A stretch of 29,552 bases of DNA, taken from UBA11612 sp963976395 (GTDB lineage Bacteria; Pseudomonadota; Alphaproteobacteria; Rhodospirillales; Rhodospirillaceae). Both the position numbers and the translations under genes were made by a program. Below the pieces are notes generated by a model, which searched no databases, was not told the origin of the DNA, and saw only the letters and a list, made by a program, of their open reading frames with translations. Where the stretch lies: assembly GCA_963976395.1 (NCBI GenBank), contig CAXBLG010000039.1, positions 1-29,552 on the forward strand, read 5' to 3'. Positions 9,037-16,400 of this stretch are shown in pieces (within the stretch, counting starts at the first letter, position 1; each line of letters begins with the position of its first letter).

Positions 9037-9687
9037 GTGAACGCCGAAATTATGACATATGCCGTCAAAGAAATTTTCTACACCCTGCAGGGCGAAGGGG
9101 CGAATACAGGCCGACCGGCGGTATTTTGCCGCTTTACCGGCTGCAATCTGTGGAGCGGCCTCGAAAAGGATCGTGAAACCGCCACATGCCGGTTTTGTGA
9201 CACGGACTTTGTAGGAACAGACGGCGACGGCGGCGGAAAGTTCAAATCGGCGGAAGCCCTTGCCTCAGCGGTCAGCAAGACATGGCGCGGGGGCGGAAAC
9301 GCCTCAAAATTCGTGGTCTGCACAGGCGGTGAGCCACTGCTGCAGCTTGACGAGCCCCTGATCGAAGCCTTGCACAAATACGGCTTTGAGGTTGCGGTGG
9401 AAACAAATGGAACGATACAACCACCGCCGGGCCTCGATTGGATCTGCGTCAGCCCTAAAGCAGACGCGGAAATGGTTGTGACCGAAGGAGATGAACTGAA
9501 ACTGGTCTACCCTCAGGATGGGGCCGACCCCGCTCGTTACGCAGACCTCAAGTTCACACACCAGTTCCTTCAGCCTATGGATGGACCGGCGCGGATTGAA
9601 AACAGCCAAAAAGCTGTTGATTACTGCCTAAAACATCCAAAATGGAAGCTATCGCTACAAACGCATAAATTGCTTGGGATACCTTAA
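9037..9687 (+). CDS. queE: 7-carboxy-7-deazaguanine synthase (radical SAM)
   Basis: A 216-residue radical SAM enzyme that rearranges 6-carboxytetrahydropterin to 7-carboxy-7-deazaguanine, the third step towards preQ0 and queuosine. The cluster-binding cysteines are spaced CX14CX2C (Cys36, Cys51, Cys54), which is diagnostic for the QueE subfamily; ordinary radical SAM enzymes have CX3CX2C. The substrate region FYTLQGEGANTGRPAVFCRF and the SAM motif GGEPLLQL are intact. The start is uncertain: GTG at 9037 has AAGG five bases upstream, and ATG at 9052 (MTYAVKEIF) would also give a full enzyme. First gene of the queE-queD-queC operon, with queD eight bases downstream. Confidence 0.96.
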   Translation: MNAEIMTYAVKEIFYTLQGEGANTGRPAVFCRFTGCNLWSGLEKDRETATCRFCDTDFVGTDGDGGGKFKSAEALASAVSKTWRGGGNASKFVVCTGGEPLLQLDEPLIEALHKYGFEVAVETNGTIQPPPGLDWICVSPKADAEMVVTEGDELKLVYPQDGADPARYADLKFTHQFLQPMDGPARIENSQKAVDYCLKHPKWKLSLQTHKLLGIP

Positions 9688-9694
9688 GACCGCC

Positions 9695-10066
9695 ATGTCC
9701 GGACGTTTTAAAATCGTGAAAGAATTCGGCTTCGAAGCCGCGCATACCTTCAGCCACAAACCGGCGGGCCATGAGAACACGCGCGTTCACGGACACTCGT
9801 TCAAGGTCGAGGTGGCTCTGACTGGAGAGCCGGATACGACAACCGGCTGTGTCGTCGATTTCGAGCATTTGACAAAGGCACTCGAAAGCGTGCGCTCAAA
9901 GCTTGATCACCATTTTCTGAATGACCTTCCCGGCCTGTCTACCCCGTCACTCGAAAATCTCGCGCAATGGATCGCTGGCGATCTGCAAACTGACTTTCCG
10001 CAACTTGCCAGCGTGACCGTACGCAGGCCATCCCTTGGCGAGTCCTGCACCTACGATCTGGCATGA
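9695..10066 (+). CDS. queD: QueD-type 6-carboxytetrahydropterin synthase with altered active site
   Basis: A 123-residue member of the PTPS/QueD family, which converts 7,8-dihydroneopterin triphosphate to 6-carboxytetrahydropterin. The three zinc histidines are present: one in FEAAHTF and two in VHGHSF. The LDHHFLNDLPGLSTPSLENLA segment with its catalytic His and Asp is also intact. In typical QueD the catalytic cysteine sits in CxxxHGH. Here the motif reads HENTRVHGH, so asparagine occupies the cysteine position with glutamate just before it. PTPS-III enzymes, linked to folate synthesis, have glutamate in place of that cysteine, so the activity deserves testing. The start at 9695 gives MSGRFKIVKEF; the frame is open 21 bases further. 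It overlaps queC by four bases (ATGA), implying translational coupling. Confidence 0.9.
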   Translation: MSGRFKIVKEFGFEAAHTFSHKPAGHENTRVHGHSFKVEVALTGEPDTTTGCVVDFEHLTKALESVRSKLDHHFLNDLPGLSTPSLENLAQWIAGDLQTDFPQLASVTVRRPSLGESCTYDLA

Positions 10067-10734
10067 CCAACGACGCACAGCCATCTAAGTGCATTGTTCT
10101 CCACTCCGGCGGACTTGATTCGACAGCATGCTTATTGCTCGCCCGGAAACATGGCCGCGTGCCGCAAAGTCTCGGCATCGCCTATGGCCAACGTCACGAC
10201 ATTGAAAACAACTACGCTGCCGAACAGTGCCGGCGCTTTGGGATTGAACGTCGCATTGTCGATGTGCACTGGCACCGCCCAGAGATCGATATTCCGCAGG
10301 ACCGCTCACTGGATGACATGAAGGCGGGCATCGCGCCGACCTTTGTACCGGGACGCAACGCTGTCTTTCTGGCGCTGGCTTGCGCAGAAGCCGCGGGCGC
10401 GGGCGCGGACGAAGTCTGGCTCGGCGTGAACGCAGTGGACTACTCGGGGTATCCGGATTGCCGCGAATCTTTCCTGACCGCATTCCGCGCCATGTGGGCC
10501 GAGGCGGTACCAAATCCGCCGCGCATCGTCGCACCGCTGGTGAACATGACCAAGCCGCAAATCGCAGCGATGGCGCGTGACCTTGGCTTAAAGCGGGGCG
10601 ACACTTGGAGCTGCTACGCGCCCGACCTTTCAGCGGCTGAGCCCAAACCCTGCGGACGGTGCGATGCCTGCCTTTTGCACAATCATGCGTGGCAGGATGT
10701 GGACAACGCCGGAGCCTATACACCAGCGCTTTAA
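10063..10734 (+). CDS. queC: 7-cyano-7-deazaguanine synthase
   Basis: A 223-residue ATP-dependent enzyme that turns 7-carboxy-7-deazaguanine and ammonia into preQ0. The PP-loop SGGLDST lies at residues 15-21. The zinc site at the C-terminus is complete with Cys184, Cys197, Cys200 and Cys203 (CX12CX2CX2C). GVNAVDYSGYPDCR, which contacts substrate in this family, is present. Last gene of queE-queD-queC. Its ATG overlaps the queD stop. Its stop TAA overlaps, on the opposite strand, the stop of the converging TonB receptor, so there is no room for a terminator between them. queF, which would reduce preQ0 to preQ1, is not in the window. Confidence 0.97.
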   Translation: MTNDAQPSKCIVLHSGGLDSTACLLLARKHGRVPQSLGIAYGQRHDIENNYAAEQCRRFGIERRIVDVHWHRPEIDIPQDRSLDDMKAGIAPTFVPGRNAVFLALACAEAAGAGADEVWLGVNAVDYSGYPDCRESFLTAFRAMWAEAVPNPPRIVAPLVNMTKPQIAAMARDLGLKRGDTWSCYAPDLSAAEPKPCGRCDACLLHNHAWQDVDNAGAYTPAL

Positions 10735-13073
10735 AACCGCCCCGTGATCGTCAGCCCAAACGTGCGCGGCAGACCGGGAAACAATTCCATAAAACCGGAT
10801 GCCGTGTTGCTGATGCCCGACACAAAATAATCTTCGTCAGCAATATTTTTCACCCAGGCCGACACCCTATATCGGTTTGCCTTGTCCTCGAACGAAAGGG
10901 TGCCGTTGAGCAACCAATACCCGTCTTCAAACAGTGTCGGGTTGTTGTCGACGGAAAAAAAATGACTTCCGGTATAGGAGAAATCAACCTGCGCGCCGAT
11001 GTCGCCGTATCGCACCGGGACCGTATAGCGTCCGGCGCCGGCCATGCTGAACTTCGGTGAGGAGGCTGTTCTATTCCCCGCATAGTTTGTTGCGGGGTCG
11101 TTGGGATCCAACTGAAAGCGTTTGAACTCAGCATCGAGGAGGCCCACCTTGAGTTCCATAAAAAGATTATCGAGCGGTCTCACCGCCGCAGCGGCCTCAA
11201 GTCCAAGCACAGTTGTTTTAGCCGCATTGGATAGATGCTGCAGTGTCGCGTTCGATCCGGGGATGAAAATGCCAACCTGCTGATTCGAGAAATCATAATA
11301 AAACCCAGATATATCAAAGGTATATCTGAGATCGCGCGATTGCCCTTTGGTCCCGACTTCGTAACTGGTGACAAATTCGGGATTCACCAGATTCGCTTCG
11401 CTGGGATCGAACAGCGCACCGCCGTTGAAGTCACCGCCTTTAAAACCCCGTGCGATACCGGCGTATACAAACCAGTCGTCTATGACTTCGTATGATAGCG
11501 CGCCCCGGCCGCTCCACTTGGACCATGAATTTCCAGTAGGCGTCCTCGGAATTGTTTCCAGAAGAAGACGAGAATCGGCGACATCTTCTTCGATAAAATC
11601 TAAAGCCAATCCGGTGGCATCAAAAAAGTACGCATGCGGCAGGGCTGATCGTTTGTCCCGGGTCCAGCGCACACCCGCCGTCAACGTCAGTCTTGAAAAT
11701 AGTTCATAGCTCGCCTCAGCGAACAGCGCATAGCTTTCCGTTTTCTGAGTCAGCGACGCCGCAATACCTTCCTCTACGGGGAAAAATCCCGTCAGCCCGC
11801 CGGGTCCAAATGCGTTCAAGGCGTAGGTCTGAAAAGACTCAAAATCATCTTTGTAAAAATTTCCGCCGGCAACCCACACAAGCGGGCCTTCGATATTGGA
11901 CGCTACGCGCACCTCTTGACTGACTTGATAAAAATCCGACAGCACATTTGTTTTAAGCGCGGATATCGGCCCGGCATCGGAATCATCGACGAGTTTTCGA
12001 TCACTGGTGTCATAAGCGGTCTGCGAAATAATGTTAAATCCGTCCAGGGGCCACGTCAGTGTGACAGAGCCCCCCCACGCATTCACATTGTCGAACGATT
12101 GAATGTTCGTGAATGTCTCCCGCAGATTGACGGTATCGGTGAAACCGAAAAAGTCGGAACACTGACCTAGTCGCGGCACGTCCACGCCCGCAGGACACAG
12201 GATGCCGACTTGCTTGCCGGGAGCCGCATCGCTTTGATTCTGACCCCCATGGACGGTAATCAAAGCATCAAATCCGCTGTTGCCGATAAACCGCGCCTGG
12301 CCACGGGCGGACCAAATATCAAGCGCCCCTTCATGGTCAAAGCCGCTGGCCGGGTTTGCGTTGGTTACATAACCGTCGCGATTTAGAATTTGGGTCGACA
12401 TGCGAACAGCGACTTTGTCCGACAGAGGCACACCGACTGCAGCCTCCAAATTAGCCTCGTCAAATCTGCCGTACGTCGCCGTAACTTCACCGTTGAATCC
12501 CGCGGCAGGGTCGGGCTTGCGCGATATAAAATTGATGACGCCGCCGGTCGTGTTGCGTCCAAACAACGTTCCTTGCGGACCTTTGAGGACTTCCACCCGC
12601 TCCAGATCGAACAGTCCGAAGCCATAGGTTATGCTCGAGCCCTGGTAGACGTTATCCAGATGTATACCGACGGGGCTCGCCTGATTGGCATTGAAAGTAG
12701 CGTTTCCAATCCCGCGAAGGAAAACATGAGGCGTGGAGAACCCCAAAATTGAATGCCACATCAGATTGGGAGTCTGTTGCGCAATTTCCGGACTGGTACG
12801 GAGGCCGAAGCGCTGTAGATCGTCGCGGCTTAAAACCGATACGGCCTCAGGGACGGCATGAAGAGATTCTTCCCGCTTACGGGCTGTAACGATGATTTCT
12901 TCTATTTTGGCACTCAATGCGACCGGTTCAGCTGCGATCGCCGCTGTCGAGGTGAGCAAAATGGGCGCACTGGACGCGGCAAGCCCAAGTACAAATCCGC
13001 CGGATATCATCCGCCCCAGGCGATTCCCGCAGAGGTCGATCCGGATTTTTTTACGTAAAAATTGGTCTGTCAT
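10731..13073 (-). CDS. TonB-dependent outer-membrane receptor
   Basis: A 780-residue receptor for active uptake across the outer membrane, powered by TonB-ExbBD. It has a long signal region, with hydrophobic GGFVLGLAASSAPILLTSTAAIA and a likely cleavage after AIAA, then a TonB box EEIIVTARKREE. The plug domain includes PHVFLRGIGNATFN and GTLFGRNTTGGVINFISRKP, and the 22-strand barrel ends in the aromatic Phe of TITGRF. This VTARKREE subclass is common in TonB-rich alphaproteobacteria and takes up varied ligands. The substrate here cannot be read, and no carbohydrate or siderophore genes lie beside it. It is divergent from luxR across a 334-base gap, so QS control is possible but unproven. Confidence 0.95.
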   Translation of the reverse strand: MTDQFLRKKIRIDLCGNRLGRMISGGFVLGLAASSAPILLTSTAAIAAEPVALSAKIEEIIVTARKREESLHAVPEAVSVLSRDDLQRFGLRTSPEIAQQTPNLMWHSILGFSTPHVFLRGIGNATFNANQASPVGIHLDNVYQGSSITYGFGLFDLERVEVLKGPQGTLFGRNTTGGVINFISRKPDPAAGFNGEVTATYGRFDEANLEAAVGVPLSDKVAVRMSTQILNRDGYVTNANPASGFDHEGALDIWSARGQARFIGNSGFDALITVHGGQNQSDAAPGKQVGILCPAGVDVPRLGQCSDFFGFTDTVNLRETFTNIQSFDNVNAWGGSVTLTWPLDGFNIISQTAYDTSDRKLVDDSDAGPISALKTNVLSDFYQVSQEVRVASNIEGPLVWVAGGNFYKDDFESFQTYALNAFGPGGLTGFFPVEEGIAASLTQKTESYALFAEASYELFSRLTLTAGVRWTRDKRSALPHAYFFDATGLALDFIEEDVADSRLLLETIPRTPTGNSWSKWSGRGALSYEVIDDWFVYAGIARGFKGGDFNGGALFDPSEANLVNPEFVTSYEVGTKGQSRDLRYTFDISGFYYDFSNQQVGIFIPGSNATLQHLSNAAKTTVLGLEAAAAVRPLDNLFMELKVGLLDAEFKRFQLDPNDPATNYAGNRTASSPKFSMAGAGRYTVPVRYGDIGAQVDFSYTGSHFFSVDNNPTLFEDGYWLLNGTLSFEDKANRYRVSAWVKNIADEDYFVSGISNTASGFMELFPGLPRTFGLTITGRF

Positions 13074-13407
13074 GGGTTCCCCCGGGGATAAAACCCTCTG
13101 ATCTAGCTATCCTCCAGGACCGCATATGAGCATAAGGGAACGTCGCAGCTTATTGATTATTAGTTTAGAATCAATATCTTATAACATACCTAAAGTTGTA
13201 TTTTATGGCGGCTATGCGCAAAAATCGGCAGCGCAACTATTGCGCGCGGTGGTGCTTTAGAACAAGCGTTGATTCATTTTCGCGAGTTACGTATGCTTTT
13301 CTTTAGTTCCGAGGCAAAACGACTTCTACTATAACGAGTACAAAGCTTGTAGGGGCGATATTGTTTGAGCGGCGCGATACAAGCCGCCAAACGATACGGG
13401 AGATAAA
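13074..13407. other. 334-base AT-rich divergent promoter region between TonB receptor and luxR
   Basis: No convincing gene lies here. The stretch 13140-13210 is distinctly AT-rich and holds a 26-bp dyad (listed separately). Promoters for the TonB receptor (leftward) and luxR (rightward) must lie within it. A GGGAG site sits five bases before the luxR ATG, and GGGGGA precedes the receptor ATG. I found no lux box (CTGN10CAG) in this region. Confidence 0.6.
13151..13176. promoter_or_regulatory. 26-bp dyad, possible operator for the TonB receptor
   Basis: Perfect 8-bp arms TATTGATT and AATCAATA are separated by ten AT-rich bases. It is centred about 90 bases upstream of the receptor start codon and about 245 bases upstream of luxR. 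The size and symmetry suit a dimeric regulator. It does not resemble a lux box, and I cannot name the regulator. AT-rich sequence makes chance dyads more likely. Confidence 0.35.
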
Positions 13408-14169
13408 ATGCATACCGACTTGCCAGGCATTCTGTCAGATCTGAATGCCTTAAGCACAGAAGACGCATTTAAAAGAAAACTAGACCGCACATTCGATGGT
13501 CTCGGTTTCAATATGTATTGCTATCTCGGCTTTAAGGGTGAAGCCGGAAGCGATCCACGGCGCTCACCTGCGAACGCTGCCGACGGCGCTTTGTATCTCA
13601 CCAATCTTCCAGTGGGTTGGACTGAACGCTACATCGAAGAGCGTTTTCAAGACGACGACCCAATAATCGGCGAGTGCCTGTCGAGCCGACTTCCGGTGAC
13701 ATGGACGGAGAAGCTGAGAACTAAGATGCGATCAACACGCGCAAGTAGCGTGCTTGCCGGCGGTATGGATTTCGGCGTCCGTCGGGGCTTTGCAGTTCCT
13801 ATCCATGGGCCGGGCGGCGAGCTTGGCCTGATGAGCCTTTATTCAGACATGACCGACATGGAATTTGAAAAAGCGGTGGACGAAAACCGCTACGATCTCC
13901 ACATGATGTCTATCTATTTCCATGACGCGATGCAGAAAAAACTCGCGCAGCAGGACGAGATTCCAAAACCAATTCCGCTGACTGATCGGGAAGCCGAGAT
14001 ATTGCAGTGGACCGCTATCGGCAAAACCGCTTGGGAAATTGGCGGCATCCTAAAAATTTCAGAACGCACCGTGAATTTCCATCTGCAAAATCTCATGGGC
14101 AAGCTCGGGGTTCACAATAAAACCCACGCGGCGGCTAAAGCCATGAGCTTTGGACTCATCCACACTTAA
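13408..14169 (+). CDS. LuxR-family quorum-sensing transcriptional regulator
   Basis: A 253-residue regulator with an N-terminal acyl-homoserine-lactone-binding domain (about residues 20-170) and a C-terminal GerE/LuxR helix-turn-helix (about 188-250). All five ligand-pocket residues of TraR have counterparts at a constant offset of 14: Trp71, Tyr75, Asp84, Trp99 and Gly127. DNA-binding residues matching TraR Glu178, Leu182 and Gly188 are Glu195, Leu199 and Gly205, in LTDREAEILQWTAIGKT and ISERTVNFHL. It should therefore bind an acyl-homoserine lactone. The ATG follows GGGAGATAAA. It converges on the P450 gene, and the luxI synthase is two genes away on the opposite strand. It probably acts on the lux box at 16381. 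No fixed symbol is justified. Confidence 0.95.
   Translation: MHTDLPGILSDLNALSTEDAFKRKLDRTFDGLGFNMYCYLGFKGEAGSDPRRSPANAADGALYLTNLPVGWTERYIEERFQDDDPIIGECLSSRLPVTWTEKLRTKMRSTRASSVLAGGMDFGVRRGFAVPIHGPGGELGLMSLYSDMTDMEFEKAVDENRYDLHMMSIYFHDAMQKKLAQQDEIPKPIPLTDREAEILQWTAIGKTAWEIGGILKISERTVNFHLQNLMGKLGVHNKTHAAAKAMSFGLIHT
13425..13450. repeat. 26-bp inverted repeat inside the first codons of luxR
   Basis: Arms AGGCATTC and GAATGCCT (8 bp, perfect) flank ten bases, starting 17 bases after the A of the luxR ATG. As RNA this could form a hairpin close to the ribosome-binding site. It lies in coding sequence, so it may be coincidence. Confidence 0.35.
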
Positions 14170-14195
14170 ACCCCGCCAATAGAAACAATTTACGC

Positions 14196-15557
14196 CTAGT
14201 GCCGCAGCCGCGGTTTTACGCGCGCCGTTATGTCGTCTTTCGGCCGCAGCGTAATGATCGGCGCCAATTCCGGCTCGTCATCTGATGTAACGGTCACGTC
14301 GAAAGCCCGCAGCAATGTCGCCAGCACCATTTGCATTTCCATGACCGCAAACCCTGACCCTATGCAGACACGCGGTCCGGCGCTGAACGGCAGGTAAGCA
14401 AACTTCGGCCTCTTCGCCACACGGTCCGGCAAAAAGCGATCCGGATTAAACAGCTTGGGCTCTTCCCAGATGCTGGGGTGATGGTGAATGAGATATTGCG
14501 AAATCATAACGGTCGTTCCCGCCTTAATAGGCTGACCGCAGATCACATCATCTTCCTGCGCAACACGCGCAAACCACCAAAGAGACGGCCTCATACGAGC
14601 GACCTCTTGGGTAACCCGCTTCGTATAGTCCATTTTTTTCAAGTGATCGGGCGTAGGATCACATCCCGCGAGCACCGTATCAGCTTCATCACGCAGCTTT
14701 TCCATACACGTCGGATGTTGGGCCAGAAAATGAAACGCCCATGAAAGCATGACCGCCGTGGTGTCGTGCCCCGCCAAGAGCAGCGAAAGAACTTCATCGC
14801 GCAGTTGCTGATCGCTCATCGCCTCGTTGGTTTCCGCATCGCGCGCGCCGATAAGAATACCCAACAGATCGTCACCCGTTTCGGGCGCCGCGCGGCGTTC
14901 GCGGATAATTCTCCACACGGTGGAGTCCAACGTTTCGACCGCGCGCTTGTACTCACGATTCCGAGCCGTCGGTATAATCTCGGTGATAGGTGTTAAATTC
15001 CAGATACGTTCGGCGCCGACTTCGTTGCCGACGACCAGAGCCCGTGAAAACGCCTCGCCTTCGCTCTCACTCAAGCTATTTCCAAACATGGTCCTGAGCG
15101 CCACTTCAAGCGTCAAGCAAGACATGTCCTCACTCAGGCTAAACTCTTCTTGTGTTTCCGCTCGCGCGCTCCACTTGGCCGCGTGTTCGTTGATGACCTG
15201 CGCCATAACGCCGCTCATCGCATCTACGCGCTGACGGAAAAACGAAGGCGCAATGAGTTTGCGCTGCCGTGTCCAAAGCTCGCCTTCGCTCAGGAACAAT
15301 CCATTGCCCAAAATCGGCTTGAGCTTCTGCGCCATCGGACTCTTGCGATAGTTCCGATAGTTCGTCTGCAGAACATGCTCGACGTGGGCGGGATGGTTCA
15401 AAAGGTAGGAATTGCTCATAAAAATTCTCAACGGAAAAAAGTCACCAAACTCTGCTGCGGCGCGCTCTAAAAACCCCAGCGCATCAGCTCGCAGCATCGG
15501 CAAAACCCCAAGGAAAGGATATCCCTTGGGACCTGCGGGGTACTGATGTTTAGACAT
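14196..15557 (-). CDS. Cytochrome P450 (soluble, fatty-acid-hydroxylase-like)
   Basis: A 453-residue haem monooxygenase. The I-helix oxygen-activation motif is AGHDTT (262-267), the K-helix ExxR is EVAR (318-321), and the haem-binding loop is FSAGPRVCIG with ligand Cys398. The C-helix WTRQRK (95-100) is also typical. There is no N-terminal membrane anchor. The overall look (GNGLFLSEGELWTRQRKLIAPSFF) resembles P450s related to CYP4/CYP110 fatty-acid hydroxylases, though the substrate cannot be fixed. No ferredoxin or reductase is adjacent, so electron partners must come from elsewhere. It lies 67 bases after luxI on the same strand, with a hairpin in the gap next to its GGGAGG site. It is probably the second gene of a luxI-P450 operon, under QS control. 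Confidence 0.95.
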   Translation of the reverse strand: MSKHQYPAGPKGYPFLGVLPMLRADALGFLERAAAEFGDFFPLRIFMSNSYLLNHPAHVEHVLQTNYRNYRKSPMAQKLKPILGNGLFLSEGELWTRQRKLIAPSFFRQRVDAMSGVMAQVINEHAAKWSARAETQEEFSLSEDMSCLTLEVALRTMFGNSLSESEGEAFSRALVVGNEVGAERIWNLTPITEIIPTARNREYKRAVETLDSTVWRIIRERRAAPETGDDLLGILIGARDAETNEAMSDQQLRDEVLSLLLAGHDTTAVMLSWAFHFLAQHPTCMEKLRDEADTVLAGCDPTPDHLKKMDYTKRVTQEVARMRPSLWWFARVAQEDDVICGQPIKAGTTVMISQYLIHHHPSIWEEPKLFNPDRFLPDRVAKRPKFAYLPFSAGPRVCIGSGFAVMEMQMVLATLLRAFDVTVTSDDEPELAPIITLRPKDDITARVKPRLRH

Positions 15558-15574
15558 TCTGCGAATAGACCTCC

Positions 15575-15600
15575 CTTACACGGACTTGACTGTGTGTAAG
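15575..15600 (-). repeat. Intercistronic hairpin between luxI and the P450 gene
   Basis: On the minus strand CTTACAC and GTGTAAG form a perfect 7-bp stem with a 12-base loop. The stem runs straight into the GGGAGG ribosome-binding site of the P450 gene. There is no T-run, so it is not an intrinsic terminator. It could affect P450 translation or mRNA stability relative to luxI. Confidence 0.45.
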
Positions 15601-15624
15601 TGAATTAAAGAAACGATTAAGCGA

Positions 15625-16317
15625 TTACGCCGCGACCTTAAACTCGCCGGCTCGGACAATCGGGTGTTTCGGCATCAGAACGGTTGGAGGAGGCATGACG
15701 ACTTTCTCATTATCGTCTTCAGCTGATGCTGCCAGACCAAGCTGAGTCCGGCGAACATTAAGCTCGGAAACATCAGCATACCCTGAGATCGCTTTGGTCA
15801 CACCGATCTGAAGCGGCGGGCCAAAGCGCTGGGTCAAAAGACCTGCACGTTTGAGAATCCGCTCAAATCGCACATCAGCAACCGCGACGATTCTTGAAAT
15901 ATTACGGCGCTGAGCAAATTCGAAAAGTTGTCCAAGCAACAGGTTCGTCACGGTCTTAATCGTGCCGAGCGAATCATTTCCGACAACCCGCTTGGAAACG
16001 GCGAAGCGACTGATCTCCCATACATCTTTCGCCTCCTGTGCCGGCATGCCGTACAGCAGCTCCGGGAAAACATCTTTCAGCATGTACGGGCTGGTAGTTG
16101 GCAGTAAACGCCACGAGCCCAGAACTTCGCCTTCGTGTTCGCAAACGATATAAACAGGGTCCAGATCGTCGAACATATCGCGCTCGCGACCGGCCTGAGA
16201 TCCAACCTCCCAGGCAAGGCGTTCCTTGAAGACTTCGTGGCGCAAACGAAACATGCCATCCAGTTTGCGGCTGGAATCGGCGGTTTCAGCGGGCATTTCA
16301 ATAATAGACGCGAGCAT
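15625..16317 (-). CDS. LuxI-family acyl-homoserine-lactone synthase
   Basis: A 230-residue autoinducer synthase that joins S-adenosylmethionine to an acyl chain (acyl-ACP or acyl-CoA) to make an N-acyl-homoserine lactone. The conserved residues are present: Arg26, Phe30 and Trp36 (FRLRHEVFKERLAW), Asp47 and Asp50 (ERDMFD), Arg70 (SWRLLPTT), Phe84, Glu101 and Arg104 (WEISRFAV). The C-terminal acyl-chain half contains IVAVADVRFERILKRAG. The position where 3-oxo-making enzymes often carry threonine seems to hold Val/Ala, hinting at a non-oxo signal, but this is weak. ATG at 16317 is preferred with GAGGGAG 11 bases upstream; a TTG at 16326 would be too close to that site. A lux box lies 63 bases upstream, and the P450 gene follows. 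Confidence 0.95.
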   Translation of the reverse strand: MLASIIEMPAETADSSRKLDGMFRLRHEVFKERLAWEVGSQAGRERDMFDDLDPVYIVCEHEGEVLGSWRLLPTTSPYMLKDVFPELLYGMPAQEAKDVWEISRFAVSKRVVGNDSLGTIKTVTNLLLGQLFEFAQRRNISRIVAVADVRFERILKRAGLLTQRFGPPLQIGVTKAISGYADVSELNVRRTQLGLAASAEDDNEKVVMPPPTVLMPKHPIVRAGEFKVAA

Positions 16318-16380
16318 GTGACCCAAAACTCCCTCGGGAATAGTTTCGGGTACAGATCACCATATAGTTAAGGCGCGGTG

Positions 16381-16400
16381 ACCTGTCAGAACTGACAGGT
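16381..16400 (-). promoter_or_regulatory. lux box upstream of luxI
   Basis: A 20-bp element with perfect 9-bp arms, ACCTGTCAG and CTGACAGGT, around a central AA. The length, the ACCTGT...ACAGGT ends and the CTN12AG spacing match the classical lux box bound by LuxR-type dimers. It ends 63 bases before the luxI start, leaving room for a -10 region; an AT-rich TAACTATATG follows on the minus strand. Activation of luxI-P450 by the LuxR at 13408 is the obvious inference. It could also act on the rightward strand. Confidence 0.85.

Noticed and set aside
13098..13119. CTG...CAG pair near the TonB receptor start as a lux box
   Set aside because: The spacing is 14 bases and the flanks lack symmetry, so it does not fit a lux box.
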